Of a stretch of DNA of 64,000 nucleotides, positions 17,101-25,037 are shown in pieces (the stretch's first letter is position 1; each line of letters starts with the position of its first letter). The translations under genes were made by a program, and so were the position numbers. The notes under the pieces are model-generated. The model saw nothing but the letters and a program-made list of their open reading frames with translations, did no database searches and was not told the DNA's origin. Source of the stretch: Cellvibrionaceae bacterium (GTDB lineage Bacteria; Pseudomonadota; Gammaproteobacteria; Pseudomonadales; Cellvibrionaceae); the NCBI GenBank assembly GCA_002707785.1, contig PANW01000068.1:1-64000 (forward strand). The letters run 5' to 3'.

Positions 17101-17643
17101 CTGGGGTTGTCGATCGCTCAGCGTATCTCCCAATTGTTAGGCCATCCTATCAGTCTGGATTCTCAGTTGGGGCGCGGATCAGTCTTTCGAATTCAGGTGA
17201 ATTTAGGCGTAGCGGAACAGGCAGCGATTGCGAAGCCGACGGTTGATTCTCGCTTGTCAGGTTTGTCGGTGTTATGCATTGATAATGAGGCGGTTATTCT
17301 CGCGGGTATGCAATCGCTGTTAGAACAGTGGGGCTGTCGGGTGGTCACCGCGTCGGACTTACGTGAAGCCCTCGCCAACTGGTCCGACGAAGTGGCACCA
17401 CAATTGGTATTGGCAGACTTCCACTTAGATGAAGAAACGGGTTTGGATGTGTTGGAGGCCTTGCGCTATCACTGGCAGCAGCCGATACCTGCGGTCGTTA
17501 TTAGTGCCGATAACAGTGATGACGTGAGGCAGCAAGTGCAAGATGCCGATTGTTTGTTTTTACCCAAACCGGTTCAGCCCACCGCACTGAGAACCTTGAT
17601 GCGCCGTGCATTGCGGCGTCAAAGAGTTCAACGGACAGGTTAA
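14134..17643 (+). CDS. SSS-transporter hybrid histidine kinase, CrbS/MxtR type
   Basis: This 1169-residue protein starts with a sodium:solute symporter-like domain of about 13 membrane helices (about 1-500). A linker follows, then a PAS domain (about 640-750), a coiled coil, HisKA with His814 in Ala-Ser-His-Asp-Leu-Leu-Gln-Pro, HATPase_c with an N-box near 924 and Gly-Leu-Gly-Leu-Gly-Leu-Ser, and a C-terminal receiver with Asp1095. This is the architecture of CrbS/MxtR, which with the LuxR-type regulator CrbR controls the acetate switch in Vibrio and Pseudomonas. The neighbouring convergent LuxR-type regulator and the Na+/carboxylate symporter fit that role. CbrA is a relative but pairs with an NtrC-type partner. 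AGGGG stands about 10 bases before the ATG. Confidence 0.88.
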   Translation: MDSQLLLLLVCVYSGLLFAIAWLAERYGNRLHAHWWRPLVYTLSIGVYCSSWTFLGAVGQAVENGWQYLPIYLGPILLVLFGWPFLRRLLIISSRNKVTSIADFIGSRYGKNQRLAAIVTLVLVVGTLPYIALQLRAVGIAWSTIHWDDGAGVAFDSWSSLIAAMAMAWFAILFGTRVIDGPDRHRGMITAVAVESLVKVIAFVVVGFLAFRLLETPGLNIASITPNFETAQIISPLFWTEMLLAAIAIVCLPRQFHVMVVEYQHRSDLRYTRWLLPLYLAIFAILVIPLAQVGAQLFGGLAVDPDSYVLTLPRWAGEESTLVITFIGSLSAATGMVVVATIALSIMISNELIVPIWLRSSSSRGQSASDLGTSLRFIRRASIVAVLVLGWALERIMSTADGLASMGLISFAATAQFMPAVLGALYWSKGHARGVIGGVLVGMAIWFYCLLLPVLLPADHSLILQGPAGIEWLAPYQLFGLSGLDPLSHGVFWSLLFNVVVFLVVSRRSVFRLLDIRQSDAFTRLRWSVRRQALDMEPSGIEVQQLQALMDPLFGKERTLDMWQDFEQRVGHRLLPHDQTPRFVVATIESDLAAIIGAVSAHRAMQLLISQQPLQLQDFVSLVGGSSRQLQFSQTLLQTTLETIPQGISVVDKDLQLVAWNQQYQKLFDYPKRLLYVGCDIEKIYHYNAMRGYLGTSNDGIEAAVERRLNQLRSGTPHRMERVLPSGEVIEIRGTPLANGGYVTTYTDVSDYHMMLDQLENAKETLEDRVDSRTAELQYVNDSLSRENELRARTEQELKTVHASKSRFLAAASHDLLQPINAARLFVASLSAKLDVSNDTPLRSDVEYLDDALAQAEQLINSLREISRLGSGKERPQRENFAIDSLLRPLANEASALAEKQQIEFDWVPSSVWVNSDPHLLRRVVQNFVSNALRYTKSGKVVLGCRRHCDNLSIEVWDTGPGIAEQDRLRIFEEFERLPGSNTGNQGLGLGLSIAQRISQLLGHPISLDSQLGRGSVFRIQVNLGVAEQAAIAKPTVDSRLSGLSVLCIDNEAVILAGMQSLLEQWGCRVVTASDLREALANWSDEVAPQLVLADFHLDEETGLDVLEALRYHWQQPIPAVVISADNSDDVRQQVQDADCLFLPKPVQPTALRTLMRRALRRQRVQRTG

Positions 17644-17711
17644 TTACTGTTCTCGATTAAGAGTCTTATTACAATAACTTGCAACCGAATACTCTCGGCA
17701 GTGGTGGAATT

Positions 17712-18389
17712 CTATTGGGACTTTTTAAATTCATCCAACGATTGGCTGGGGCTGACTGCGAGCTGGCCGATGGCAACGGCTGCTTGGGTTCTTGAGTGCA
17801 CACCCAGTTTGCGAAAAATCTCCGTCATGTGCGCTTTAATTGTAGCTTCAGTCACATGCAACTCGTAAGCAATCTGCTTATTGAGTAATCCTTGGCTGAC
17901 CATAGAGGCCACTTTAAACTGCTGAGGCGTTAAGCTCGCCAAGGCCTCGGCAATATTGAGTTCTGTTTCACCGGCGGCGGGTTCGTCGGTGAGTCCTTCC
18001 GGAAGCCAAGTGTTTCCTCTTAACACTGTTAGCAGTGCGTCGCTCATCGCTTCAAGTGAGGCGCTCTTGGGGAGAAAGCCACTGGCGCCATGATCCATGG
18101 CGCGGCGAATGATCTCAGGTTCTTCGTGAGCCGAGACAATCATCACGGGAATCTGTGGGTAGTGCGCGGTGAGAAAAACGAGTGAGCTAAAGCCTTCAGC
18201 GCCGGGCATATGTAAGTCGAGCAAAATGAGGTTGGCGTTAGCGTTACTGTCTACGCACTGATGCAAGCTATTAAAATCTTCGGCCTCAATGAGTTGTGGT
18301 TGGCTGAGCTCCCTTTGCAGTGTGGCACTCAGAGCTGAGCGAAACAAAGGGTGATCGTCTGCGATGATAATGCACGGGTGGGTGACCAT
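17712..18389 (-). CDS. LuxR/NarL-type response regulator, CrbR-like
   Basis: 225 residues from ATG 18389; a TTG at 18398 is less likely. The receiver domain (about 1-115) has the phospho-acceptor Asp58 in Leu-Leu-Asp-Leu-His-Met-Pro-Gly and an Asp-Asp pair near residue 11. A LuxR-type helix-turn-helix (about 153-209) has Leu-Thr-Pro-Gln-Gln then Gly-Leu-Leu-Asn-Lys-Gln-Ile-Ala and Val-Thr-Glu-Ala-Thr-Ile-Lys-Ala-His. It converges on the transporter-kinase gene with a 68-base gap and is divergent from the porin gene. It is the obvious partner of that kinase and probably activates acetate-assimilation genes. The TAGACT repeats upstream of the porin are candidate binding sites (inference). Confidence 0.88.
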   Translation of the reverse strand: MVTHPCIIIADDHPLFRSALSATLQRELSQPQLIEAEDFNSLHQCVDSNANANLILLDLHMPGAEGFSSLVFLTAHYPQIPVMIVSAHEEPEIIRRAMDHGASGFLPKSASLEAMSDALLTVLRGNTWLPEGLTDEPAAGETELNIAEALASLTPQQFKVASMVSQGLLNKQIAYELHVTEATIKAHMTEIFRKLGVHSRTQAAVAIGQLAVSPSQSLDEFKKSQ

Positions 18390-18667
18390 AGCGCTCAATC
18401 CATAATTGAAACATTGTTATTATTGTAGCTGCTGAACCTTCTAACTGACGCCTAGGTCAGCATAATTTCATTCCAGCACTTAAAGCTCTTAGCGAAACTC
18501 TTACCGATAATAGTACCGCAAGACGGTAGGAATGCGAATATTGTGGCGATGAAAACTCAATTCTAGCGGATGTTTTCAGTGGGAAGGGAGATGAAAAAAA
18601 TCACAGCCCCGCCGAAGCGGAACCGTGCAGAGAACTGACTCTGGTCCAAGGATTGAGTGAAATTGTG

Positions 18668-18730
18668 GGCAGATATCAAGTGCATGACTCTCTCTTTGTG
18701 TTTAAAGAGGAGAGCTCTCTGCTGTCTGCC
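18668..18730 (+). ncRNA. Candidate structured RNA or leader hairpin
   Basis: An inner hairpin at 18688-18714 pairs CTCTC-TCTTT with AAAGAGGAGAG, with one bulged C and loop GTGTTT. It is enclosed by GGCAGA (18668-18673) and TCTGCC (18724-18729). No T tract follows directly. It could be part of a long porin leader or a small RNA. No family is recognised. Confidence 0.3.
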
Positions 18731-18813
18731 TATCCTGTCAAACTTTCGCTAAAACGTGTTACAAGCGATATCGCTATGCTGACAGTATCGTGCTGATCGC
18801 TATCATCTGCCAT

Positions 18814-18901
18814 TAGACTTTGGTCGAGAAGTAGATGTTCCCTCTATAGCTTCTGTCAATAGTCTATCGCACTAGACTTTAGTCGATAGTTAGACTAACG
18901 G
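18814..18901. promoter_or_regulatory. TAGACT repeat cluster upstream of the porin gene
   Basis: Two 22-base direct repeats start with TAGACTTT at 18814 and 18873; they share TAGACTTT, GTCGA and a closing TAGA. Between and after them lie AGTCTA (18861-18866), TAGACT (18873-18878) and TAGACT (18891-18896), making an AGTCTA-N6-TAGACT dyad. The last copy reads GTTAGACTAACGG and reappears with two changes upstream of the symporter genes (20278). This looks like a tandem operator. Confidence 0.5.
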
Positions 18902-18971
18902 TTAATACCTCTCTGTAGTAAAGCGGCAAATACTGGTTGTCGGAGATAACACTACAACGGAGAGGACAATC

Positions 18972-20261
18972 ATGAATTATAAAAATACCCAATCCCCTTT
19001 GGCGTTAGCGGTAGGCGCAACCCTGATGTTGTCCGCACTGCCGAGTCTGGCAGATGCCGATATGCAAAAAAGGGTGGAGATGCTTGAGCGAGAGCTGATG
19101 GCGTTGAAAACCCAGTTGCAAGAAAAAGAAGAAATTCAGCTTAAAAAGGGTGTCGAACTCAAAAAAGGCACGCGTTTCCAGTACGGCGGTTACGTTAAGT
19201 TAGACGGTATGTGGAGTAAAAACTCGGATCAGCGCCGTGCAAACAATGTTGGCGATGATTTCTTGGTGCCCTCTACTATTGCTGTCGGTGACGAATCCAA
19301 TGAAGGCGACGCGGTATTTGACAGCAATGCCAAATTCAGCCGCTTGTGGTTCAAGACTCGCACAGAAACAGACGCCGGTTTACTGACCAGTTACATCGAA
19401 ACCGATTTTAACGGTTCTAACGATGAGCGCTTAACCAACCAGTCGGTGAGTGGTTTGCGTCATGCATTCGTCAATTGGGACTATTCAGAATCTGACTCGC
19501 TGTTACTCGGGCAGACCTGGAGTACGTTTTTTAACGTCGGCGCCTTACCTGAAACTCTAGATTTTGTTGGTCCCACCTCGGGTACGGTGTTTGTGCGTCA
19601 GGCACAGGCTCGCTGGACTCACAAAATGGGCGATGGCACGTCCTTTATGCTCGCGGCGGAGAACCCATCGGTGAGTATGTATGACGCTGGCGGCGGCTTT
19701 GAGGCCAACGATATCGATGAAAGTTCAATGCCTGATTTAATCGCTCGCTACAATGGTAAGGCGGGTAATTTCAGCTATAGCCTCGCAGCAATGGGGCGTG
19801 AAATCAGTTATGACACTGGCTCCCAATCTGATGATGAGATGGGTTTTGGTGTCAGCTTGTCGGGCAAGTGGGTGTTTGAAAACGGCGATGATCTGAAATT
19901 TATGGTCAACCACGGCAACCTGGGCCGCTATGTGGGCTTAAACGCGTTTCGGGATGCTGCGGTTGAAATCGATGGCGACATCGACTTGATCGACATGACC
20001 GGTGGTTTCATTGCCTATCGCCATCACTGGAACGAAAAGTTCCGCAGTACCTTTAGCTATGCCATGTCTAGCGCCGATAACTCCGATGACATTCTCAGTG
20101 ATGTTACGGAAACCATCTCCAACGCCAATATCAATTTGATGTATTCCCCCACCAAAAAGCTCACTCTCGGTGCAGAATTTATCTACGCAGAGCGCGAGGT
20201 TGAAAGTGGCTTGGACGGCGATTTGGAGCGCTTACAGTTTATGGGTAAGTGGGCATTCTAA
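18972..20261 (+). CDS. DcaP-type outer-membrane porin
   Basis: The 429-residue protein has a signal peptide (about 1-27, ending Ser-Leu-Ala) and then a short coiled coil (about 30-60) rich in Glu, Leu and Lys. A beta-barrel begins Gly-Gly-Tyr-Val-Lys-Leu-Asp-Gly. The coiled coil followed by this barrel start is typical of DcaP-family trimeric porins, which take up negatively charged organic acids. Asp-rich loops and a terminal aromatic (Lys-Trp-Ala-Phe) fit an outer-membrane barrel. It precedes the symporter pair by about 100 bases and shares an operator-like motif with it, so it probably supplies carboxylates to the periplasm. Confidence 0.85.
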   Translation: MNYKNTQSPLALAVGATLMLSALPSLADADMQKRVEMLERELMALKTQLQEKEEIQLKKGVELKKGTRFQYGGYVKLDGMWSKNSDQRRANNVGDDFLVPSTIAVGDESNEGDAVFDSNAKFSRLWFKTRTETDAGLLTSYIETDFNGSNDERLTNQSVSGLRHAFVNWDYSESDSLLLGQTWSTFFNVGALPETLDFVGPTSGTVFVRQAQARWTHKMGDGTSFMLAAENPSVSMYDAGGGFEANDIDESSMPDLIARYNGKAGNFSYSLAAMGREISYDTGSQSDDEMGFGVSLSGKWVFENGDDLKFMVNHGNLGRYVGLNAFRDAAVEIDGDIDLIDMTGGFIAYRHHWNEKFRSTFSYAMSSADNSDDILSDVTETISNANINLMYSPTKKLTLGAEFIYAEREVESGLDGDLERLQFMGKWAF

Positions 20262-20277
20262 CCTTTTATCAGTGGCA

Positions 20278-20312
20278 GTTAGACCAACGTCCAATAGTGA
20301 AGTGGGTCTAAC
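20278..20312. promoter_or_regulatory. GTTAGACC inverted repeat before symporter genes
   Basis: GTTAGACC (20278-20285) and GGTCTAAC (20305-20312) are perfect inverted repeats 19 bases apart. GTTAGACCAACGT matches GTTAGACTAACGG upstream of the porin in 11 of 13 positions. It is likely a regulator-binding dyad; as RNA it could also form a stem between porin and symporter. Confidence 0.5.
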
Positions 20313-20359
20313 CGCCGTATAAATAAGGGTGACAACAAAGAGTTTGGAGGAGAACAATC

Positions 20360-20626
20360 ATGGCGTTTCAATCTGAAAGTGATGCGAAAGCCTATTGGAA
20401 AGAAAACCTCGGTTTGATGGTTAAGCTGATGGTGGTGTGGTTTGTGGTGTCGTTTGGCTGCGGGATACTGTTTGTCGATGCGCTCAATACTATTCAGTTA
20501 GGTGGTTACAAGTTGGGCTTTTGGTTTGCTCAGCAGGGGTCCATTTATGTCTTCGTCGTACTGACTTTTTATTACGCGAAGAAAATGGGCGATTTGGACC
20601 GTAAATACGGCGTCGACGACGAATAA
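20360..20626 (+). CDS. Na+/solute symporter small subunit, DUF4212
   Basis: The 88-residue membrane protein has two helices (about 15-38 and 50-72) and a charged C-terminal tail (Lys-Lys-Met-Gly-Asp-Leu-Asp-Arg-Lys-Tyr-Gly). The opening Tyr-Trp-Lys-Glu-Asn-Leu is typical of DUF4212, the small partner of VC_2705-type sodium:solute symporters. A strong ribosome site (GGAGGAGAA) precedes the ATG. It ends 14 bases before the large subunit gene, so the two form one operon. Confidence 0.9.
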   Translation: MAFQSESDAKAYWKENLGLMVKLMVVWFVVSFGCGILFVDALNTIQLGGYKLGFWFAQQGSIYVFVVLTFYYAKKMGDLDRKYGVDDE

Positions 20627-20640
20627 ACGGGAGCATAATC

Positions 20641-22371
20641 ATGGATCTCAAAACGATGACCTACATTGTTGTAGGTTTAACCTTTGCACTTTATCTGGGG
20701 ATCGCCTTCTGGGCGCGCGCCGGATCAACCAAAGAATTTTACGTGGCCGGTGGTGGTGTTCACCCAGTTGCCAATGGTATGGCAACCGCCGCTGACTGGA
20801 TGTCTGCTGCATCGTTCATTTCCATGGCCGGTCTGATTGCCTTTATGGGATACGGTGGTTCGGTATTTTTGATGGGCTGGACGGGCGGTTATGTGATTCT
20901 AGCCATGTTGCTTGCGCCATACTTGCGTAAGTACGGTAAATTCACTGTGCCGGAGTTCATTGGTGATCGATTCTATTCCCGTGGAGCTCGTGTGGTCGCG
21001 GTCATCTGTCTGATCATCTGTTCGGTTACCTATGTCATCGGTCAAATGAAAGGTGTGGGTGTTGCTTTTTCTCGCTTCCTAGAAGTTAGCTACGAGCTAG
21101 GTTTGCTTGTGGGTATGGTGATCGTGTTCTTCTACGCGGTACTCGGTGGTATGAAAGGGATTACCTATACACAGATCGCGCAATACTGCGTGTTGATTTT
21201 TGCCTACACCATCCCGGCAATGTTTATATCACTGAACCTGACTGGCAACCCCATTCCACAGCTGGGCTTGGGCAGTACCATGGTGGGAAGTGAAACCTAT
21301 CTATTGGATCGACTCGATCAGGTGGTCACAGAGCTCGGCTTTGCTGAGTACACCACCAGTGTGCGGCTAAACATGACCAATATGTTTGCCTACACCTTGT
21401 CGTTGATGATTGGTACGGCGGGTTTGCCTCACGTTATTATTCGCTTCTTCACTGTACCTAAGGTGAAAGATGCGCGTACCTCAGCGGGTTGGGCACTTAT
21501 CTTCATCGCGATCTTGTATACCACTGCTCCTGCAGTTGCTGGTATGGCTCGTCTCAATCTCATGAACACGATTGAGCCCACACAAGGTGAGCACTTAGTC
21601 TATGAAGAGCGTCCGCAATGGTTCAAGAACTGGGAAAAAACCGGTCTTCTGAAGTTTGAAGATAAGAACGGTGATGGTCGTATTCAGTACACCTCTAGCA
21701 AAGATACCAACGAAATGGTGAAAGTGGATAATGACATCATGGTATTGGCGAACCCAGAAATTGCTCAGCTACCGAATTGGGTGATTGCATTGGTGGCCGC
21801 TGGTGGCTTAGCGGCGGCACTGTCTACAGCAGCGGGTTTACTGTTGGCGATCTCTTCGGCGATCTCTCACGATCTGTTGAAAGGGGTGATCGCACCCAAC
21901 ATTAGCGAGAAACAGGAGTTGCGAGCGTCTAGGATTGCCATGGCAGTGGCTATCGCGGGTGCGGGTTATCTTGGCTACAACCCGCCCGATTTTGCGGCTG
22001 GTACGGTGGCTCTCGCCTTTGGTTTGGCCGCATCGTCGATCTTCCCGGCCTTAATGATGGGTATCTTCAGCAAGCGTGTGAATAAAGAAGGTGCTGTGGC
22101 AGGTATGATCGCCGGTATTACGGTAACTCTGCTCTATGTCTTCCAGCACAAAGGCATCATGTTTATTGCCGATACCGCGTTCCTAGGTGATATGTCGGCC
22201 AATTGGTTTATGGGTATCGAGCCCAATGCCTTTGGTGCGGTGGGTGCGGTGGTTAACTTTGCGGTTGCTTTTGCAGTCTCTCGTGTAACGGCTGAACCTC
22301 CACAAGAAGTACAAGACTTGGTTGAGCATATTCGAGTGCCAACCGGTGTAGAAGGTGCGCAAGATCACTAA
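20641..22371 (+). CDS. Na+/carboxylate (acetate-type) symporter, VC_2705 subfamily
   Basis: The 576-residue SSS-family permease has about 13 helices and conserved segments such as Ala-Ala-Asp-Trp-Met-Ser-Ala-Ala-Ser-Phe (50-59). It most likely imports acetate or a related short-chain acid with Na+. A hydrophilic insertion at about 305-365 contains Asp341-Lys-Asn-Gly-Asp-Gly-Arg-Ile-Gln, an EF-hand-like loop that may bind Ca2+. The gene follows its DUF4212 small subunit and is closed by an intrinsic terminator. The upstream kinase/regulator pair suggests CrbSR-type control. It is called ActP-like, but the substrate is not proven by sequence. Confidence 0.88.
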   Translation: MDLKTMTYIVVGLTFALYLGIAFWARAGSTKEFYVAGGGVHPVANGMATAADWMSAASFISMAGLIAFMGYGGSVFLMGWTGGYVILAMLLAPYLRKYGKFTVPEFIGDRFYSRGARVVAVICLIICSVTYVIGQMKGVGVAFSRFLEVSYELGLLVGMVIVFFYAVLGGMKGITYTQIAQYCVLIFAYTIPAMFISLNLTGNPIPQLGLGSTMVGSETYLLDRLDQVVTELGFAEYTTSVRLNMTNMFAYTLSLMIGTAGLPHVIIRFFTVPKVKDARTSAGWALIFIAILYTTAPAVAGMARLNLMNTIEPTQGEHLVYEERPQWFKNWEKTGLLKFEDKNGDGRIQYTSSKDTNEMVKVDNDIMVLANPEIAQLPNWVIALVAAGGLAAALSTAAGLLLAISSAISHDLLKGVIAPNISEKQELRASRIAMAVAIAGAGYLGYNPPDFAAGTVALAFGLAASSIFPALMMGIFSKRVNKEGAVAGMIAGITVTLLYVFQHKGIMFIADTAFLGDMSANWFMGIEPNAFGAVGAVVNFAVAFAVSRVTAEPPQEVQDLVEHIRVPTGVEGAQDH

Positions 22372-22395
22372 TACCCAAATAGAATAAATCCTCCT

Positions 22396-22419
22396 GGCCC
22401 CTTGATTGGGGCCTTTTTT
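22396..22419 (+). terminator. Intrinsic terminator after the symporter
   Basis: GGCCCC (22396-22401), loop TTGATT, GGGGCC (22408-22413), then six T. Confidence 0.9.
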
Positions 22420-22569
22420 ACTTTCGCTCTTACAGTTGCTTATGCATTTGAAAGAGATCGATAAGATGAAGGTTTGGGTTTGTGGTTAAGTTGTTGTAAG
22501 TTCTTTTTATATTGAGTCAGTAAATTAAATACAAACCAAAGCTTTTGCCATTCATAACAGGGGTTTAAC

Positions 22570-23070
22570 GTGGATTTTTTTAAGAATAAACACGTCGTAG
22601 TCGCTCTTATTGTTGCGCCGATTTTGGCGGTTTTGAGTTATTTTGCCGTGGATGCAATAGTATCGGAGACACCTCATGCCGCTGAAGCCGGCAAACAGTA
22701 TGAGCTGGTGTCTCTGCCTAACTGTCGTTACAACAGTGGAGTTTGTGGATTAAAGAATGGTGAATTTGAATTAACCTTGAAAGCCGAATGGCAGGAAGAA
22801 GGTCGGGTGATTTTGCATTTGACCTCTGCGCATCCATTGGATGGCGCCATGATTGCCGCGGTAAATAATGCGAGTGAAGACAAAGAGCCGGTTGAGATGT
22901 ATCCCGAAGACCGCAGCGGATTAAACTGGTCGCTAGAGCTCATGAATCCAAATGTCGAGCAAGGACGATTGCGTTTAGCGGTATCTTCCAATAAGACACT
23001 TTATTACGGCGATGCAGCCATGAAGTTTGCGCTCTATGAAACGATTTTTGATGAGGACTTTCGTCAGTAG
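22570..23070 (+). CDS. Hypothetical membrane-anchored protein
   Basis: 166 residues starting at GTG 22570 after AGGGG. One N-terminal membrane helix (about 9-30) anchors an exported domain of about 135 residues that is probably beta-rich. It has two cysteines close together (Asn-Cys-Arg-Tyr and Val-Cys-Gly) that could form a disulfide. I do not recognise the family. It stands between the symporter and the cNMP-CBS-DUF294 gene, 42 bases before the latter's start, which suggests one transcript and a part in the same uptake or signalling unit. It is shorter than FixH-type proteins and lacks their motifs as far as I can see. Confidence 0.6.
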   Translation: MDFFKNKHVVVALIVAPILAVLSYFAVDAIVSETPHAAEAGKQYELVSLPNCRYNSGVCGLKNGEFELTLKAEWQEEGRVILHLTSAHPLDGAMIAAVNNASEDKEPVEMYPEDRSGLNWSLELMNPNVEQGRLRLAVSSNKTLYYGDAAMKFALYETIFDEDFRQ

Positions 23071-23112
23071 TACTCTTTGTTTTTTTGCGCTAGCGCTGCA
23101 GGAAAGATTCCT

Positions 23113-25026
23113 ATGAACGAGTATACAAACCCCGATTCCAACAGCTCCGTGGTGGCTACGGGGCTTAGTCCAGAACTGAGCGCGGTGAAGGACTTCCTCG
23201 CCGAGTGTATTCCTTTTGATACCCTATCCGATGATCAGCTCAATCAACTCGCGCCGGCAATTGAAGTTTGTTACTACCGACAGGGTCATATTTTTCGCAG
23301 TGAAGATGATGCGGGTGGCCTGCGTATCATACGCAGTGGTGCGGCGGAATTGCGTGTTGAAAATGATCGCTTGATCGATCGTTTTGGAGAAACCGTCAGC
23401 TTTAACTTGCTTGGGCTCAGTCAGGAGCAGCCCGGTATTCGCGCCACACTCATTGAAGACTCGTTGATCTATTACTTGGCTGAAGTCGACTATCAGCGCT
23501 TGCGTAAACAGTATCGTGACTTTGATCGCTTCTTTCATTCCCAACGCAGCCGTCGGGTCAGGCGCGCGGCGCGCCATGAAACAACACCCTCGGAAATGAT
23601 GCGGCGCGTGAAAGATCTGATGAGCTCCAATGTTCTGAGTGTGGCGCCCGTCGACTCCATCCAAACGACTGCGCAGTTGATGTCAGAGCACCGAATCTCG
23701 TCGGTGCTGGTGATGCAGGATGAGCAACTCAAAGGAATTGTCACAGATAGAGATATTCGTTCGCGGGCGGTGGCTCTGGGGCTGGACGTTGCGGAACCTA
23801 TTGAACGCATTATGACCGTATCGCCAGACACTATTTTTGACGACGAAACCCTGTTTGATGCCACCTTATTCATGACGCAAAAGGGTTATCACCATATACC
23901 GGTTGTCTCTGCACATGGCGAGGATAGCCGTGCTCCTAAATCGGTGGTGGGCATTGTGACCTCATCCGATCTTATGTTGGCGCGCCGAGATGATCCAGTG
24001 TATTTGGTCCAGCACGTCAACCGCCAACAAACCGTCAAAGGGCTGAAAGACATTACTGCGCTGCTACCGGATTTGTTGGCACAGTGGGTTAACGCCGGTA
24101 TCAAATCAACTCAGGTTGGGCATGTCCTCACTGCCATCAGTGATGCGGTGACTATTCGATTAATTGCCATGGCAGAGCAAGAGTTGGGACCGGCGCCGGC
24201 CCCTTTTTGTTGGTTGGGATTCGGGTCACAAGGGCGTGAGGAGCAATTGCTTGGCGGCGATCAAGACAACGCGCTATTGATTTCCGATGACGTTAAAGAC
24301 AGTGATTTAGCTTGGTTCGAAAAAATGGCTCATCGCGTGTGTGACGGGCTCAATGAATGTGGTTACGTCTATTGCCCGGGTGAAGTGATGGCGACCACCA
24401 AAGAGTGGCGGCAACCGTTGCAGGGCTGGAAACAGACCGTGGATCGCTGGACTCGAAGCCCCACGTCCGACGCTGTTATGCGAGTGAGTATTTTCTTTGA
24501 TGTGCGGGCGGTACATGGCGATGCCAGTCTGGCGAAGCAATTGCAAGCTCATATGCTCAAGCGCACTAAGGGCAATAGTATTTTTCTGGCCGCATTGGCA
24601 GAAAATGTGCTCGATGCTCCGCCGCCGCTGGGGATTTTTCGTCGCTTTGTGGTGGACCACAATGGCGAGCACCGAGACGAATTGAATCTAAAAAAACGCG
24701 CGGTGATACCCATCGTTGATTTGGTGCGAATTCATTCACTGGCGCATGGTATTCAAGCGGTCAATACGGTCCGCCGACTGCATGCTTTAGCGGATGCTAA
24801 GGTCATGTCCATTGGTGACAGTCGCAATCTGCAAGATGCACTGCAAGTGATTATGCAAACTCGCGTCGAGGCTCAGGTTCAACAATTGATGAATGCCGAA
24901 AAACCTACCAACTATCTCAACCCTGATGAGCTGCCTAAATTGGTGCGAAAGCAGTTGCGCGATGCCTTTAGCGTCGTTAAAGATGCGCAGCAATCTATCC
25001 GACTGAATTACCGCCCAGGCTTGTAG
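23113..25026 (+). CDS. cNMP-binding/CBS/DUF294 nucleotidyltransferase-like protein
   Basis: 637 residues from ATG 23113, preceded by AGGAA; a TTG at 23077 has no ribosome site. Domains in order are a cyclic-nucleotide-binding-like fold (about 32-145), two CBS motifs (about 168-222 and 233-290) and a DUF294 nucleotidyltransferase with Gly-Ser-Gln-Gly-Arg-Glu-Glu (371-377) and Asp383/Asp385, then its substrate-binding domain. The architecture resembles GlnD-like signal proteins whose substrate is unknown. Such a gene is a standing neighbour of VC_2705-type symporters and of the following exonuclease, so it may sense energy state and regulate uptake; that link is inference. Confidence 0.85.
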   Translation: MNEYTNPDSNSSVVATGLSPELSAVKDFLAECIPFDTLSDDQLNQLAPAIEVCYYRQGHIFRSEDDAGGLRIIRSGAAELRVENDRLIDRFGETVSFNLLGLSQEQPGIRATLIEDSLIYYLAEVDYQRLRKQYRDFDRFFHSQRSRRVRRAARHETTPSEMMRRVKDLMSSNVLSVAPVDSIQTTAQLMSEHRISSVLVMQDEQLKGIVTDRDIRSRAVALGLDVAEPIERIMTVSPDTIFDDETLFDATLFMTQKGYHHIPVVSAHGEDSRAPKSVVGIVTSSDLMLARRDDPVYLVQHVNRQQTVKGLKDITALLPDLLAQWVNAGIKSTQVGHVLTAISDAVTIRLIAMAEQELGPAPAPFCWLGFGSQGREEQLLGGDQDNALLISDDVKDSDLAWFEKMAHRVCDGLNECGYVYCPGEVMATTKEWRQPLQGWKQTVDRWTRSPTSDAVMRVSIFFDVRAVHGDASLAKQLQAHMLKRTKGNSIFLAALAENVLDAPPPLGIFRRFVVDHNGEHRDELNLKKRAVIPIVDLVRIHSLAHGIQAVNTVRRLHALADAKVMSIGDSRNLQDALQVIMQTRVEAQVQQLMNAEKPTNYLNPDELPKLVRKQLRDAFSVVKDAQQSIRLNYRPGL

Positions 25027-25037
25027 AGCGTCGCGTT

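Larger units (their letters stand above)
18390..18971. promoter_or_regulatory. Divergent control region between crbR-like and porin genes
   Basis: 582 bases without a credible gene. It holds a structured stretch at 18668-18730 and a group of related motifs at 18814-18901, annotated separately, all closer to the porin than to the regulator gene. I see no sigma70 promoter of high quality for the porin and no sigma54 GG-GC element. Confidence 0.6.
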
